A DNA stretch of 64,000 nt from Calonectria ilicicola (lineage: Eukaryota > Ascomycota > Sordariomycetes > Hypocreales > Nectriaceae): assembly GCA_020809705.1 (NCBI GenBank), contig CP085831.1:4960001-5024000 (forward strand), given 5' to 3'. Below are positions 45,237 through 57,098 of the stretch, piece by piece. The first letter of the stretch is position 1; each line of letters opens with the position of its first letter. The notes beneath the pieces were generated by a model. That model had not been told where the DNA came from. It searched no databases and saw only the letters and a list, made by a program, of their open reading frames with translations. A program made the translations under genes and the position numbers.

Positions 45237-46734
45237 ATGCGGCTGGCGTGGAAACTCGGCCTGATATGCTGCTTGGCTGCATTGCCTGGGAGTATCGCAC
45301 AATCTTCCCAGCAGATGACAATTCTCTCCCAATTGCCCAAATGTGGCGTAAGTATTTCATACTACTGCTATTTATTGTGTTGAGAAATCTGCCCACTGAC
45401 GTTGTGTAGTTGTCGTGTTTAATGACCGCCTTGGAAAACTCACCATGCCCGCCGACAAATCTGACCTGTGCATGCACGAACAAGGATATGAATTTTGAAG
45501 TGACGAAATGCGTGCTACAGAATTGCAATGTAAGGGAGACATTGAGTGCGTTCAACCTAGACTGGGGAGTATTTTATTCTACATATTGCTAACATCGTGT
45601 TCCAGCGACCAAAAATCTGACAATGACTCTTTGTAACCAGCCTGTTCGTAACAGGTCAAAAGATTACATTATCATGTCAAATATTCTTGGGATAGCGGGC
45701 GGGGCGTTCATCCTCCTGCGCCTTGTTGGGAATCTGTGTTGCAATTCCCGACTGGGAATCGATGACTGGTTCGTCTTGCTCACAGGCCTTTCAACAATAC
45801 CAAGCCTGGTCATTAACCAGTATGGGGTTGCCGCTAATGGTCTCGGACGCGATGTCTGGAATGTTTCTTTTGAAGAAATAACCAATTTCGGCTATTACTT
45901 TTGGATCATGGCGATCCTATATTTTGCGCAAATCACTATGCTTAAAATGGTGTTGCTTTTCTTTTATCTCCGCATTTTTCTCACAAAAGCGTCACGAAGT
46001 CTTTTATGGGGGACTGTTTTATTTAATGGCATATTCGGCTCCGTCTTTGTCTTTTTAGTCGTTGCTCAGTGCCAGCCCATCTCATATTTCTGGACTAGAT
46101 GGGATGGCCAGCACCAGGGCCAATGCATTGATGAAAATACAGTCAGCTGGACGAACGCTGGCATTAGCATTGCACTAGACGTTTGGATGCTTTCTATCCC
46201 GTTATTTCAAATAAGAAATTTGAATATGAACTGGAAAAAGAAGATTGACGTCGGAGTGATGTTTTTTGTGGGAACCTTGTTCGTATCTCCCGTTCTGGTG
46301 GATTGAGAGTTGTTTGGCTAACCTTGAACGATAGTGTTACAGTTGTGAGCATAGTGAGACTTCAATTTTTGGTCAAGTTTGGAAGGAGCGGGAACCAAAC
46401 ATGGGACTATCTTGATGTCAACAGGTGGTCCGTCATTGAGATTGCCATTGGCGAAATTTGTGTCTGTATGCCCTCAATTCGTGTCGCCTTGTCGCGCGCA
46501 CGCTCTAAAATTGTGGATATGAGACAAAAGTCTCGTACTAGACACGGAAATGGAAACCTAAACAGTATAGAGAATAATGGTGTTGAGGTGATGGTTATGG
46601 AATCGCGACCAGTGTCGAGGACAGACTCAACGCGGTCGGAAGTGGAACCGGTTGGAACGGGACGTCAAGAAACCATTTACGTGATATATGATGAATCAGA
46701 CGAAGCCGAACTCGTTCATAGAAACGAGGTGTAG
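45237..46734 (+). CDS. CFEM-domain, Pth11-like seven-helix receptor
   Basis: Four exons (45237-45347, 45410-45545, 45606-46278, 46335-46734) encode 439 residues. A signal peptide (MRLAWKLGLICCLAALPGS) is followed by a CFEM domain with the spaced Cys pattern (KCGLSCLMTA, SPCPP, LTCACTN, TKCVLQNC, MTLCNQP). The rhodopsin-like membrane domain then follows, with about seven spans, beginning IIMSNILGIAGGAFILLRL. The C-terminal tail is polar. This matches the CFEM-GPCR/Pth11-like family, surface sensors of nutrients, hydrophobic surfaces or host cues. The third intron (46279-46334) has a GTTCGT donor and a GCTAACC branch, and restores the frame. Downstream lies an oxidoreductase block on both strands. 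Confidence 0.88.
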
Positions 46735-47044
46735 AGTAATGAACCGAATATGATTGCCAAAAAAAAATAGAGATGAAATAGAAATGAAATGAAAGGAAAC
46801 AGTCTCATAGCCTCCATACTCAACTAACTGGATTTTGAGCGACATGCAGCTGGGCGGACATAAAGGAAATATGGGCAACACCACACATGCGGACTGTGGC
46901 TCGTGCGCGTGCGGACAATTGTGGAGATACCGCGTCCGCATCCCGCATCGGACCTAAACATGTACACCCGAGCATCGTGCATATGACCCACGAGAGAATC
47001 AGTGTACTAGATTTACAGTGACTCAATGCTAGACATGTCCTAAT

Positions 47045-47052
47045 TATATAAG
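47045..47052 (+). promoter_or_regulatory. TATA-like element of the SDR gene
   Basis: TATATAAG lies about 130 bases upstream of the ATG of the short-chain dehydrogenase gene, in a sensible core-promoter position. Confidence 0.45.
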
Positions 47053-47179
47053 AAGACCATGTTCCGGCTCGAAATTCGTCTCTTCATCCCAAAATCTCAT
47101 TCAACAGCCACTCATCTACCAAAACATTCCCATCAACTCTTCCCAAGCCAAAAACTTGCAGCCCGCACACACAACCACC

Positions 47180-48061
47180 ATGCAGTCTTCTACAAAACGA
47201 ACCGTTCTTGTCACTGGAGCCACCTCTGGCATTGGTTTGGCAACCGCAGAATTGTTAGCCAAACAGGGATGGCGCGTCATTCTCTCCGGCCGCCGTGATG
47301 ACGAAGGTGAAAAGGTATGTTACAGTTCCTTGCCCAATCAGTCATCCTCAAAGACCTCAAAAATATCTAACCACCATAAACCATAGCAAGCGGAGAACAT
47401 CAGAGCCGAGGGAGGCGAGGCCGTATACATTCACTGCGACATGACGAGTGAAGAATCTGTCAAAGAGCTTCACGACAAAGCCATCAATACTTGGGGCTAC
47501 CTGGATGCCGCAGTGAACAACGCTGGTGTTTCAAACGATGCAGCACTCTTTACTGATCTCAAAACGGAAAACTTCCGTTACATGTTTGAGCTCAATGTCC
47601 TCGGTGTCTTTTGGTCCATGCAGCACCAGCTCAGACACATGGAATCGAGAGGCACCGGCCGCATCATCAATCTCGCATCCATCGCAGGCAGACGTGGCAT
47701 TCTCTACCAAGGATCATATGTGGCTACGAAACATGCTGTGAGTATTTTTCTACCACTCAATTGTTCTTGACCAAAAAATTAACATTCATGTTTTTAGGTC
47801 GTGGGAATGACAGAAACAGCCGCAATCGAATATGCAGCCAAGGGCATCACCGTCAATGCAATCGCACCCGGTGCAATCAAGACCAAGATTCTCGCCAATG
47901 CCATTGAAGCAGGCAAATATGACGAGAACAGCATTGCAGAAATGTTTCCCGCAAAGCGAATGGGAGTGCCTGAGGACATTGCTAGAACTGTCAGCTACAT
48001 CCTGGACTCCCCGTACATGACTGGCTCGGTCATTGGAGTTGATGGTGGATTCTGTGCATAA
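47180..48061 (+). CDS. classical short-chain dehydrogenase/reductase
   Basis: Three exons (47180-47314, 47387-47737, 47798-48061) give 249 residues, the normal length for a classical SDR. The cofactor site TGATSGIG (12-19), NNAG (89-92), Asn115, Ser143 and Y156-x3-K160 are all present. The C-terminus MTGSVIGVDGGF is typical of 3-oxoacyl-reductase/glucose-dehydrogenase-like members. Arg residues after the second strand (SGRRDD) favour NADP(H). It is cytosolic. It sits beside a metallo-beta-lactamase-fold hydrolase and an FAD monooxygenase, so it may act in the same pathway. Confidence 0.92.
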
Positions 48062-48277
48062 ATCTGATCTGCATTTTGGGCGTTCTTAAACACGGTATTT
48101 TCTTAGACTAGTATAATTTACATGAATAGACCCTCGCCATTCGTTGAGGAGCATATGTGATTGAAAAAGGCAAGAAGAGCTATAAGCTGGAAGTGTTTCG
48201 CAAATTTTTAAATTTTTAATCGTTTGAAATTAAACAGCGGGCTGATCGAAATGTATTTACAACCTGCATTATTTAAT

Positions 48278-49472
48278 CTAAAAGTCCAGTACAAAAGGTT
48301 TTGCGTGTTCTAAATGGACTAAACGTGACTTGGTCTGTTGCTCAATCATTTCAGTGGCTGCCGTAGTCTCGATTCTTCGCGGTTTCAACGGGCTATTTAA
48401 ATAGTCAGTCAACACCATCATGCATCAAATAGTCTAGAACATACCTTTCGTCTTGCATGCACCAAATGACAGTTCCTGGCTCTCCCAGCCATTTTACTTC
48501 GTTCAATGCGAATTGCGCGCTGGAGCCATCAAACGGCCGGCCGTTGAGATTGCCCCGCCCAGCGATTCCAAGGATTGCGACGTCTGGCTTAGGATCGATT
48601 GTTTGCATAATGCCCTCATAAGCCCCAAGGTGGCCATTCCATAACAAAGCTTTGTCATTTATGAGAAGGTTGACCATAATCTGACCACCGTCGCAGTGAG
48701 AAAAAATATTGCGGTCTGTGTTGTTGACATAATCGACAAATGACTTCATTCCTTCGTCCATTTTATCCCTCGGCACATGTTTATCCAGTTGAAGTAGGCC
48801 GTATTTCATGCCCATTGTGATATCAACAGTGCAAACATATGGATGGGCAGCACCTGTGTAGACGTGACCTGTATCCATGATTTCTATATTGTGATCTGGG
48901 GGCATCAGGCAATGTAACGAGGGCCAAATATGCGCGCTAGCCGTTGCTAGAGATGGATGGGGCACAGGTGGGACGCCCGGTGCACCAGGACGTAGAGCAC
49001 CCTCGCCTTTGCTTGCCTTGTCACGAACATGCTTCAAAAATAATGGAATGCGTTCTCCACCAGACACCGGAATGAGCTGTGTATCAGGAACACCCGCGTT
49101 GCGGAGAAGGTTGATAGCTTCGCAATTAGCCACCACTATAGCCCCAGTCTTGATGGCGATCCGGTCAGCTCCTGGTAAACTGCCCGCTTGTTAGGCTCTG
49201 ACCAGACACGCAAAAGAATATTAGACAAACTGATCAAAATGAGAATGAGAAATAAAAATGTAATCGGCTTCAGTGACGTCATCGATTGAAAGGTATTGTT
49301 TGAGAACTGATGGCCTTTCTAGCCATGTGTCGAGGAAAATGGTCAAGCCTTTCGTGCGAAGCCGAAAGGTTGTCATTCCTTCAATCCCTTGGTCAGTGGT
49401 ATTCCTTGCACTGATTCAATCTAGGGTCATACCAAACCACTCTAGAGTGGTCTTGTCTGTATAGTCCGTCAT
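48278..49472 (-). CDS. metallo-beta-lactamase-fold hydrolase
   Basis: Four exons (49472-49433, 49378-49231, 49179-48445, 48392-48278) give 345 residues. The zinc-binding motif HSHFDH (58-63, the HxHxDH signature) is formed across the second intron, which supports the model. Further His residues in GHVYTGAAHP and FSHCDGG probably complete the metal site. The family is broad (lactonases, lactamases, phosphodiesterases), and I cannot fix the substrate. All introns are 51-54 bases with good branch sites. The gene is head-to-head with the FAD monooxygenase, sharing a 318-base promoter. A naive reading of the longest frame would miss the first 98 residues and the true C-terminus. Confidence 0.88.
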
Positions 49473-49790
49473 TCTGTTCAATTTAGAGTATGGGATCGAG
49501 CAGTAGGGAGGTGTTCATTTCGCTTCTAAGTGAATGCAGCAGAGAGAATATTTAAGGCGTGGAATATGTAGCAGACTGCCGAATGCCATTGCGGGGCCGA
49601 TGGGGTTTGGCAACATGATCTCCATCGCATGAATGCCGCGATGGGGTGGTCTGTGGGGGTGGGGGTGGAGGTGGGATGAAGCCTTAGTGGTAGCGCCTAG
49701 CTTGGGATCGGCATCGTATATTAATACGATATATATAAACCTAGCAGGAATCACCTCCAGTCAGAAACTGATTAGGATACATCTTCAAAA
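49473..49790. promoter_or_regulatory. bidirectional promoter of the hydrolase and monooxygenase genes
   Basis: A short shared spacer with a TATATAAA box at 49732-49739, 52 bases before the monooxygenase ATG. A G-rich run (GTGGGGGTGGGGGTGGAGGTGGG, around 49650-49675) resembles stress-type C2H2 sites. The nearby dual zinc-finger regulator is a plausible binder, which is inference. Confidence 0.55.
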
Positions 49791-51396
49791 ATGACTCCTA
49801 ACCCTCCCTTCAAAGTAATCATCGTCGGATCTGGCCTGGCTGGGAGTCTGCTCGCCAACGGCCTCATACACAACAATATCGAAGTATCTGTTTATGAGCG
49901 ACTTGAAAGGCATGCCGAGCGCGAAGGCTATCAGATTCGCCTTGGTGCGGAAGCATTAAGAGGATTCCGGGCTTGTTTGGATACGCAACAAATCCAAGAT
50001 ATTGTGCAGAAGTTTGGCCGATCCGGTGGTGTTCGATCTGTGGCCCCCGTTGTTTACGACAAGCAATTTCGACAACTTCTGGATCTGACCCAAGTCCCCG
50101 ATTACAGCAAGTCGGCCCCAATTAATCGCGGTATTCTGCGCGATCTTCTTGCGGATCCAGTGTTTGAAGCTGGAAAACTGCAATACGGGCGCGCATTCAC
50201 TAGATATGAGATTCTAGATCCTGGCAAGCCTACCGAACGCGTCCGAATATGGTTTAGTGATGGGAGCACTGATGAATGCAACATTTTAATCGGTGCTGAT
50301 GGTAGCCACTCCAAGGTAACTCTCCGAGAATACCCGTACCAGAATCACGCACTGATTGCTATTTAGGTCAATACACAGCTTGGTCTCAACAATATCTCGT
50401 CAATCACATCGCACATGGCGATGATTGCTAAGCATGAAATCCCTGCTTCACTTCGCCAAAAGCTGGATCCGAGAGCACGAGAGAAACCTGTGATGGCCTT
50501 TTCTGACCAGAAGTCTTTCTGGTTCAATGGTGAGTAAATTTAGTGCTGCCACTCGTGTCCCATTGCTGACGAGAAAAGTGTACTTGCCCGACAAGGATGA
50601 GGATGAGAGCCAATCTTCCATGATGTTTGGCGTTTGCGTCCCAGTAGAACAATGTCCAGAGGATCTGATGGAAAAGTCAATGACCGAAAAATGGAGCTTC
50701 GTGTCATCCGCATTGCGCGATTGGTCTACAGAATAGTTTGTTCATCCATTGCCTTGTTTCATATTTTTGCTAATTCATCTCAAGCCAAGACATAATAAAT
50801 TTGATTAAAGACTCTAACCTGTACGTTTTTAAAGCCCGGGCTAGCACGCGGCCATCCAGGGATTGGAGAACCAAGGTCAAATCCAACGAAGTTGCTGAGC
50901 GTGGCCATGCTCGTGTTTGGCTTCTCGGAGATGCCATTCATGCTATGCTTCCAAATCGGTATGTACAATCTTTGACGAGAACAAGTCCAAATTATTAACG
51001 CCTGTTAGTGGAATGGGAGCAAACCAGGCAATGGCGGACACAGCAACACTACTTCCTCTGCTTTCCAAGCTAGGGAGTAGCGCCGCTGGTGGAGCCACCA
51101 TCACGACCGATGAGATTGAAAAGAATTGCCAGATTTATGAGGATGAAATGATTCCTCGAGCTTTTGAATGGGTCAAAAAGAGTGGAGGGTTAACAATGGT
51201 GGTAAGTCTGCGAAGTGAATCATGGTATAATTAGCGACTAACCCACGTTTAGCCAGTTGATCCAAGCAGAGTGAAGTGGAGGTTGTTCTTCGTGCTAGCT
51301 AATATCGGAATCAAGATTGCGTCCCTATCGTTTCGCTTCACAGGCTTATTTATAACTAGAAACCATCCTGACGCAGCACCAGAGCTTCGAGATTGA
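49791..51396 (+). CDS. FAD-dependent aromatic-ring-type monooxygenase
   Basis: Six exons (49791-50315, 50367-50529, 50579-50735, 50785-50958, 51009-51201, 51253-51396) give 451 residues. The ADP-binding motif is VGSGLAGSLLANG (Gly13, 15, 18), the DG motif is GADGSHSK (to residue 175), and the second FAD motif is LLGDAIHAM near residue 329. This is the salicylate-hydroxylase-like class A flavoprotein family, which hydroxylates aromatic or polyketide substrates with NAD(P)H. The end lies 46 bases from the convergent regulator gene. It is likely a pathway enzyme acting with the hydrolase it shares a promoter with. Confidence 0.92.
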
Positions 51397-51442
51397 GCGA
51401 ATGCAGTCTAAATCTTTTGTACTTGTACGGTTATTCTTTTAT

Positions 51443-54149
51443 TTATAGATCATGCTCTTCCCAATAATGGGGTTGGTTATCCTGGACAATGTGCCGCATT
51501 ATGTGCGCAAGGTTTCTTCGCAGCCGTGGCCAGCAGGTGGAAGATATGAGGATCTTTTGACATTCCATGATCAGCCGAGTGCAACTCTTCAACCCGCCCA
51601 ATATCCCTACTCCTGTCACATGAATCCTGGTGCTCCCATCCCGGACCCAAGACTCTAATTCCTCACCTTCGGATAGAAGGTCCACTCGTGTTGGCAGGCT
51701 CTCTCCAACCATGCCAACCTGCGGCGAGGCAATTCCTATATCCTCACTTGATGAGGTCGCTATTAAGCTAAACATCCGCATAAATAGTACAGAAATCAAC
51801 AAGCAAAAAGGATCTTCACAAGCAAATTGGCCCTTATTTCGCAAAGTTTTGAAAACTTTGGCAGCATGCCACAGACATCGCCGGGCAGTGGCGGGGCTCT
51901 CTTTGATCCAAGCTTGTAGTTTATGTCTGGAGGCTTCAATCTGGGCCTCCGTAGAATTCCACCCAGTAAAGGTATACAATCTACTAAGTGGAACATGGCG
52001 TAAAATAGACAGTATATCGTAGTGAATCATTGGAGTAAATGTCCCAGGAATATCTGGTTCCATTTTCGATGACTTCAATGACGCCAACGCATCACTAATC
52101 GAGTTTGTCACCACTTGCAGCAGGGGAATTGGTTCAGTCTTCTTCGAGCCATAATCTGTAGAGAAATGGTGTGCCGCTACTGTGGATGCTCCTATAAGCG
52201 ATATCCATGTTGGAGAAGAAAACTGGTCGTGTATACACCGTTCCTCCACATAGAGGCTCAACATCTGAATATGAGTGGCGAAAGTGCCAAGTTGAGTTAG
52301 ATTCTGATCATTTTGAGAGAGTCTCAATTTCAATAGAGTTGGTTCCGGCTCTATCAGTCTTCTTAGCTTGCTTCGATATGACAAGGAAATGGAATGAGAG
52401 GCTTACGAGGATAGGATTGAACATATGCCTGCCAGGATCTTGCGTCTCGATAGTCCCAGAGTACGTCATCGACTGGAAGCCTATCTGTGAGTTCATGAAG
52501 TTGAAATGCCGGCTTCGCGTTAAGAAATAATAGTGTGAGGCACTCCAACTCTAAAATTCCATCAGTAATTATTTCCAAATGATACTCCACCAGGGAAACA
52601 TACTAAAAATGCTGCAAACTAGTCTTACTTTAGACTCAGCCGTCACCCAAGACCTCCATTCCTCTATAGCATTAGGTGTTCGTGAAGATGTACTCTGTTT
52701 TTTGCCGAGACCATTAACCAAAGCACGGCATAATGAAACAAGGAAATTCCTCTCGCATAGTGATTTATGCAGACGACTTCTTGATCCCACAAATATTGCA
52801 GAAATATCGTGTATTAAAACGCTTTGCACATATTGTAAAGTTGGCGTATCATGTGCTTGGGGTGTCTAATATTGTTAGTGAAGCAGTCAAAAAAAAAAAA
52901 AGGTACATTGTAACTCACATTCGAAGCGATTGCTCGCTGGAGAAGATCTTGGAGGTTTAGCGCATATTGACTAATATTTGCGATACGAGAATATTGGCAG
53001 CCCGCTGCTGCTATTGCCAAAAGTAAAATCCAACAGTCTTCTCCCTCCTCGAGAATCGTAGGATGGATGCAGGGATACTGTTTGTCAAAGTACTCGTAGT
53101 ATAGTTGAACGAAGGTGTGAAATACTTTCGCTTGAGGAAAGACTTTGTTTGTAGATTCGCAATTGGCTACGTAAAAGCTCCGAACCTTTTCATACGCTTC
53201 CATGTCAATTTGAGTAATATGACAGAAATCTTCTGCGAATACAGCATGGTCATCCTCTGGCACTGGCTCCGGAAATATTGGCCACGGGTGAGAGTTTGAA
53301 GGAGGCCAGATACGTGGTTTATCTAGGTCTTTATCTGACACAAAACTGCCTGATGGCATTCCAGTGTTTTCTTGATGAAGCCCTGTTGCACTTGCCGACA
53401 TGAGGCTGGGGTCGATGACACTATTAAAACTCCCATCGTCCGCTTCATTCATAGTTGGAGTGAATGGGAAATCTAGCGGAAACATGAATGTTTCCCATGG
53501 CTGGGTAGTACCCGCATCCGCGTATTCCACATCGAAACCATGATGTCCGAATGGCGCAATGTCCTCAAATCCAGGGGGAGAGAGAATCTCGGGAGCAACA
53601 TTGGTTTCTGCTCCAGAAATTGAATCACAGCCTAGATTTTGCATGTGCGATGGGGAAATAGACCTGTTGGTTGCGGCCCCAGTCCCGGTGCTGTTGCCTT
53701 CTGTTCCATCGGAACGGCAAGACAAATGGCCGAAGCTTTCTGGTCTAGAAGAACTCGTCTCGCTTGAAGGATAATAACAGGAGATACCTTTATGCTCGCA
53801 TAATCGACAGGGAAGGCCTCTCGAGCAACGTTGTTTTCGTCGAGCACATGGTGTGCATGCCTGTAATTCTTTCCAGGAATCGGCCAAGTTTGCTGAGTGG
53901 TTGTTAATAATGGGTTGATGAGTATTCAGATGCCGCGTGAGGACGTCTCTAGTGAAATAAGTCAGCCTCAACCATCCATGACCAAAGTGACCAATCACCA
54001 ACTTACTTTCGAGAAAAAGATTTGGGACAAAAGGTGCATTTAAATGGCTTGGTACCCAAATGGCCCAAAAGATGCCTGTTGAGGTGTTCTTTACGTGTGT
54101 AGGTCTTGCTACAGTAGGTGCAAGCCAGCCTGACGGGCAGCGCACTCAT
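51443..54149 (-). CDS. transcription factor with two C2H2 fingers and a Zn2Cys6 cluster
   Basis: Five exons (54149-54007, 53948-52919, 52865-52604, 52550-52407, 52350-51443) give 828 residues. The first exon is only visible if one starts at the ATG at 54149. It encodes finger one (Cys10, Cys13, His26, His30), and the next finger (Cys38, Cys41, His54, His58) crosses the first intron. A Zn2Cys6 cluster follows (Cys79, 82, 89, 95, 98, 105). The rest is a fungal regulator domain, with YYEYFDKQYPCIHP and LLLAIAAAGCQYS, and then a long C-terminal part. The combined C2H2-Zn2Cys6 layout is a known but uncommon fungal class. The gene is convergent with the FAD monooxygenase and is a likely local regulator. 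Confidence 0.88.
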
Positions 54150-55225
54150 TTTGGAGGACCACTTTTGTGACGATGTGGCCCAGTTCGTTCAAGCGACAGT
54201 ACAACAAATGGTCGCGCCCTTGCAGTAGCCATACATAAAGGTCCAGAGCGTCTCGGATTAAAGCATGAAAGGACTACCATGCGGTTTACACCAAGAAGGA
54301 TTGCGCCCAGCAATGAGTCGACAAATGGCAAACAAGGCAGGGGAAAGGAAAAAACGGAGTAGTGCCGTGCCAACAAGTGCATTGAAGCGGCCTCTCCACA
54401 GTCAAATGCACTGACTAGAAGCGGCTGCATCGATTGGACCGAAATGCGGGGTTAGCCTAGATTAGTTATGATGTGCCGTGTCCGCTTGATCTCAGCATCA
54501 GTGAGTTTGATCAACAAGAACAATATCTGCCCAGTGTCGATTCTGGCTGCTTCACATTTACCATGGATAGTCAAGTGATGAGTCTTGTTGATTCAATTCT
54601 CAACCCATCCAATGCTGCATCGACTCAATCCAGAAGATGGCAATTCAATCTCGATTCCCAACGCGCAGAGAAATTACCGTGACGCCGGTGCTGAACAGCC
54701 GAAATGAATCTAACCGGATAAGGGAAATGCCGATGGGAGTGCGGGGCCGGCGGGGGTGGGTGGGAGAAAGGAGCAGACATCTCTACTTTTTCCTGCCATT
54801 TCTTGACTTCCCAGCGAGAAAAGAAATAAATAAATAATAACTAAATAAATTAGTTATGTAATTTTATGCTTATTGGCATTATTTATTTATTTTTAGGGAT
54901 AGAGGTTTTTTTTTTTAATCCATGCAAATGCACTCCAAGGGCGAAATCACCGTCCGTGCTCTTGTGACCTCACCACAGCCTCTCTGTTGAAAACCGCATA
55001 GTCTTATAGTCAGAGGCTACATTGGGAAGTCTAGAATAGGCGATATCTTCATCTAGTTGGATGGTCTCGTAGGCCGTGCCCGCCTTTTGTACATCTAAAT
55101 GCGCAAATAGGATACTATCAAACAGTTCATTACAGTGCTTAGCAATGGCATTCAAATATCACATGTGAATATTCTGCGTTATAATAATTAAGCTTATATT
55201 TTGTAGCCCCCTGATATATGCTTTA
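54150..55225. other. intergenic region with an AT-rich block
   Basis: No gene is supported. An AT-only block with ATAAATAA-type repeats lies at about 54822-54920. The part next to 54149 is the promoter of the dual zinc-finger regulator. Confidence 0.55.
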
Positions 55226-56824
55226 TCAAGTATGAGATGTCTTCTTTTCTATCTCATAAATGCTTTCCACATCGGCACGTTGGACTTCAATCTCCTCCCC
55301 AAATGCTTCCCTGATCCTCTCGAGGCTGTATCCTTTCGTTTCAGGATATAGGAAGTAAAATACAGCAATCTCAACCAAAAGCCACGCCACGTAGACAAGA
55401 TAGTACTTCCATCCAAGGCTATCCATTCCAACTGGGTTAACGAATTGGTTGAAGAATGAAGCGGCCTTGTTAGCGAATACCATAATGCTCAAACCCATGG
55501 CTCTGAGGCGAAATGGCAGGATTTCAGTTGGGTACAGAAATAGCAAGGGATTGAGACAGATATTAAACGAGGTGTAGTATATGAAAATGAACGCAAGGGC
55601 CGACTTGCTGGCGGCCGTTGAGCCGGTCTCGTTGTATACGGCAATGCTTGCAGTCAAAGACGAAAAAGTAATCCACATGGCAATGGCTCCCCCTATGAAC
55701 ATTTTGCGTCGACCTATCAATGTGGAAAGGACAGCAGCGAACAAAGCTGTGGCATAGTTGACAGTGTTGATGGTTCCGGTGAGCATGGTCTGCTCTCTCT
55801 GCGTCTCAATACCAATACTGGCAAGAATCTTGGTCAAAAAATAGCTGACCAGTCCATTTCCGGACCATTGACCGAAGAATGCAAGAGAAATTAAAATGGC
55901 AAGGCGTTTTCTATTGGCGGGGGTTGAGAAAAAAAGCTTGAAGCCTCCAGATTCGATCTCGCGCTCAGCCTGGAGGGCCTGGTTCATCTCGTAAAACTCG
56001 GCAAGTACAAGTGGGTCATTTCTATCACCATTTCCATGGCGATGAACGAGAATTTCGAATGCTTCCTCTGTTCTGCCTTTGTATGCCAACCAGCGAGGTG
56101 ATTCGTCCAAGAATGAGACGGAGAGAATCTGCAAAAGTGCGGGGCCTGCTTGGAACAGAGTAGGCAAACGCCATGCCCAAGCACTAGAGATTTTATAGCT
56201 GCCAAAGCTGATCCAACCGGCCAAAAGAGCCCCCAGATAGAAGCTAGTATTGTACAAGGATCCAAAGACGACGCGCTGACGGGGGTGTGCAAGTTCGGAG
56301 ATCAGGACGGGCGCTGCAGCCAAAGCCATGGTAATGCCAAACCCGACAATAATTCGTCCACCAATGAAGCTCCCAATCGAGGTGCTCACACACTGAACGA
56401 TGACACCGACAATCATAATGGCGCTGCCAATGAGAATGGACAACTTTCGGCCGAAGCGATCGGAAACGAATGCGGAAAGGGGAGTTGACAAGATGGCGCC
56501 TAGAGGATACGAGGCACTCGTAAAACCCAGCAGGGCACCTTTGGGGTTTCCAAACTCTTCCTTCCAGGCCGACACTCCCTGGAGAGCAGTAAGAACGGAG
56601 CCATCGTAACCGTTGGTGGCTGAGACAACAAGACAAGCGGGAACCAGAACACAATAGAGTTGAAGTAGAGAAGGATATAGTGAGAATCTCGATGTCTTAG
56701 TCTGCGCGAGGATTTCAGCGACAGACAGTAGAGGCTGCGATTGTGGTCTGGCACCGTCCATAGTGACGGATGTGACCTGATGATTGGAAGTGGACTTGGA
56801 GTAGAAGCGATGACTGGATGGCAT
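55226..56824 (-). CDS. MFS sugar transporter (hexose/glycoside type)
   Basis: A single-exon gene of 532 residues with about twelve spans. Sugar-porter signatures are present: NGYDGSVL near the first span, DRFGRK in the first inter-span loop, DESPRWLAYKGR after span six, GRRK before span eight, and YPETKGYSLERI near the end. It should sit in the plasma membrane and import a sugar or small glycoside by proton symport. The start is the first ATG; a second Met at residue 22 (MDGARPQ) is also possible. A beta-glucosidase lies nearby, so a disaccharide or glycoside substrate is attractive. Confidence 0.92.
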   Translation of the reverse strand: MPSSHRFYSKSTSNHQVTSVTMDGARPQSQPLLSVAEILAQTKTSRFSLYPSLLQLYCVLVPACLVVSATNGYDGSVLTALQGVSAWKEEFGNPKGALLGFTSASYPLGAILSTPLSAFVSDRFGRKLSILIGSAIMIVGVIVQCVSTSIGSFIGGRIIVGFGITMALAAAPVLISELAHPRQRVVFGSLYNTSFYLGALLAGWISFGSYKISSAWAWRLPTLFQAGPALLQILSVSFLDESPRWLAYKGRTEEAFEILVHRHGNGDRNDPLVLAEFYEMNQALQAEREIESGGFKLFFSTPANRKRLAILISLAFFGQWSGNGLVSYFLTKILASIGIETQREQTMLTGTINTVNYATALFAAVLSTLIGRRKMFIGGAIAMWITFSSLTASIAVYNETGSTAASKSALAFIFIYYTSFNICLNPLLFLYPTEILPFRLRAMGLSIMVFANKAASFFNQFVNPVGMDSLGWKYYLVYVAWLLVEIAVFYFLYPETKGYSLERIREAFGEEIEVQRADVESIYEIEKKTSHT

Positions 56825-57039
56825 ACCCTGACAGCAAGGCTGCTTCTTAATATTTATATTTGGCTCCGACTAGATGTTCATCGGGACCAATACCGCGGTT
56901 GATCGTATGACACGCCAACGTCAACCGCACCTCTGGTGCAAATAGACCCCTTGCCATGTTCCCCGTGGGGATTGATTTCTCCAGGGATACGGATTAGCTA
57001 AAACTTAGCGCCAACGGAGATCCTCGAGGCGCGGGAACA

Positions 57040-57052
57040 CGGAGTGTCTCCG
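57040..57052 (+). promoter_or_regulatory. CGGAG-N3-CTCCG inverted repeat
   Basis: A perfect five-base inverted repeat with everted CGG/CCG ends and a three-base centre containing TGT. This is the form bound by Zn2Cys6 dimers. It lies about 215 bases upstream of the sugar transporter ATG. Confidence 0.6.
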
Positions 57053-57079
57053 ACCCCGAGCTGAGCAAGTTTGAAGAGC

Positions 57080-57098
57080 GGAGACACGCCGTGTCTCC
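57080..57098 (+). promoter_or_regulatory. GGAGACAC-N3-GTGTCTCC perfect palindrome
   Basis: A perfect eight-base inverted repeat with a GCC centre, about 255 bases upstream of the sugar transporter ATG. The same half-site occurs again before the beta-glucosidase. Confidence 0.65.
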
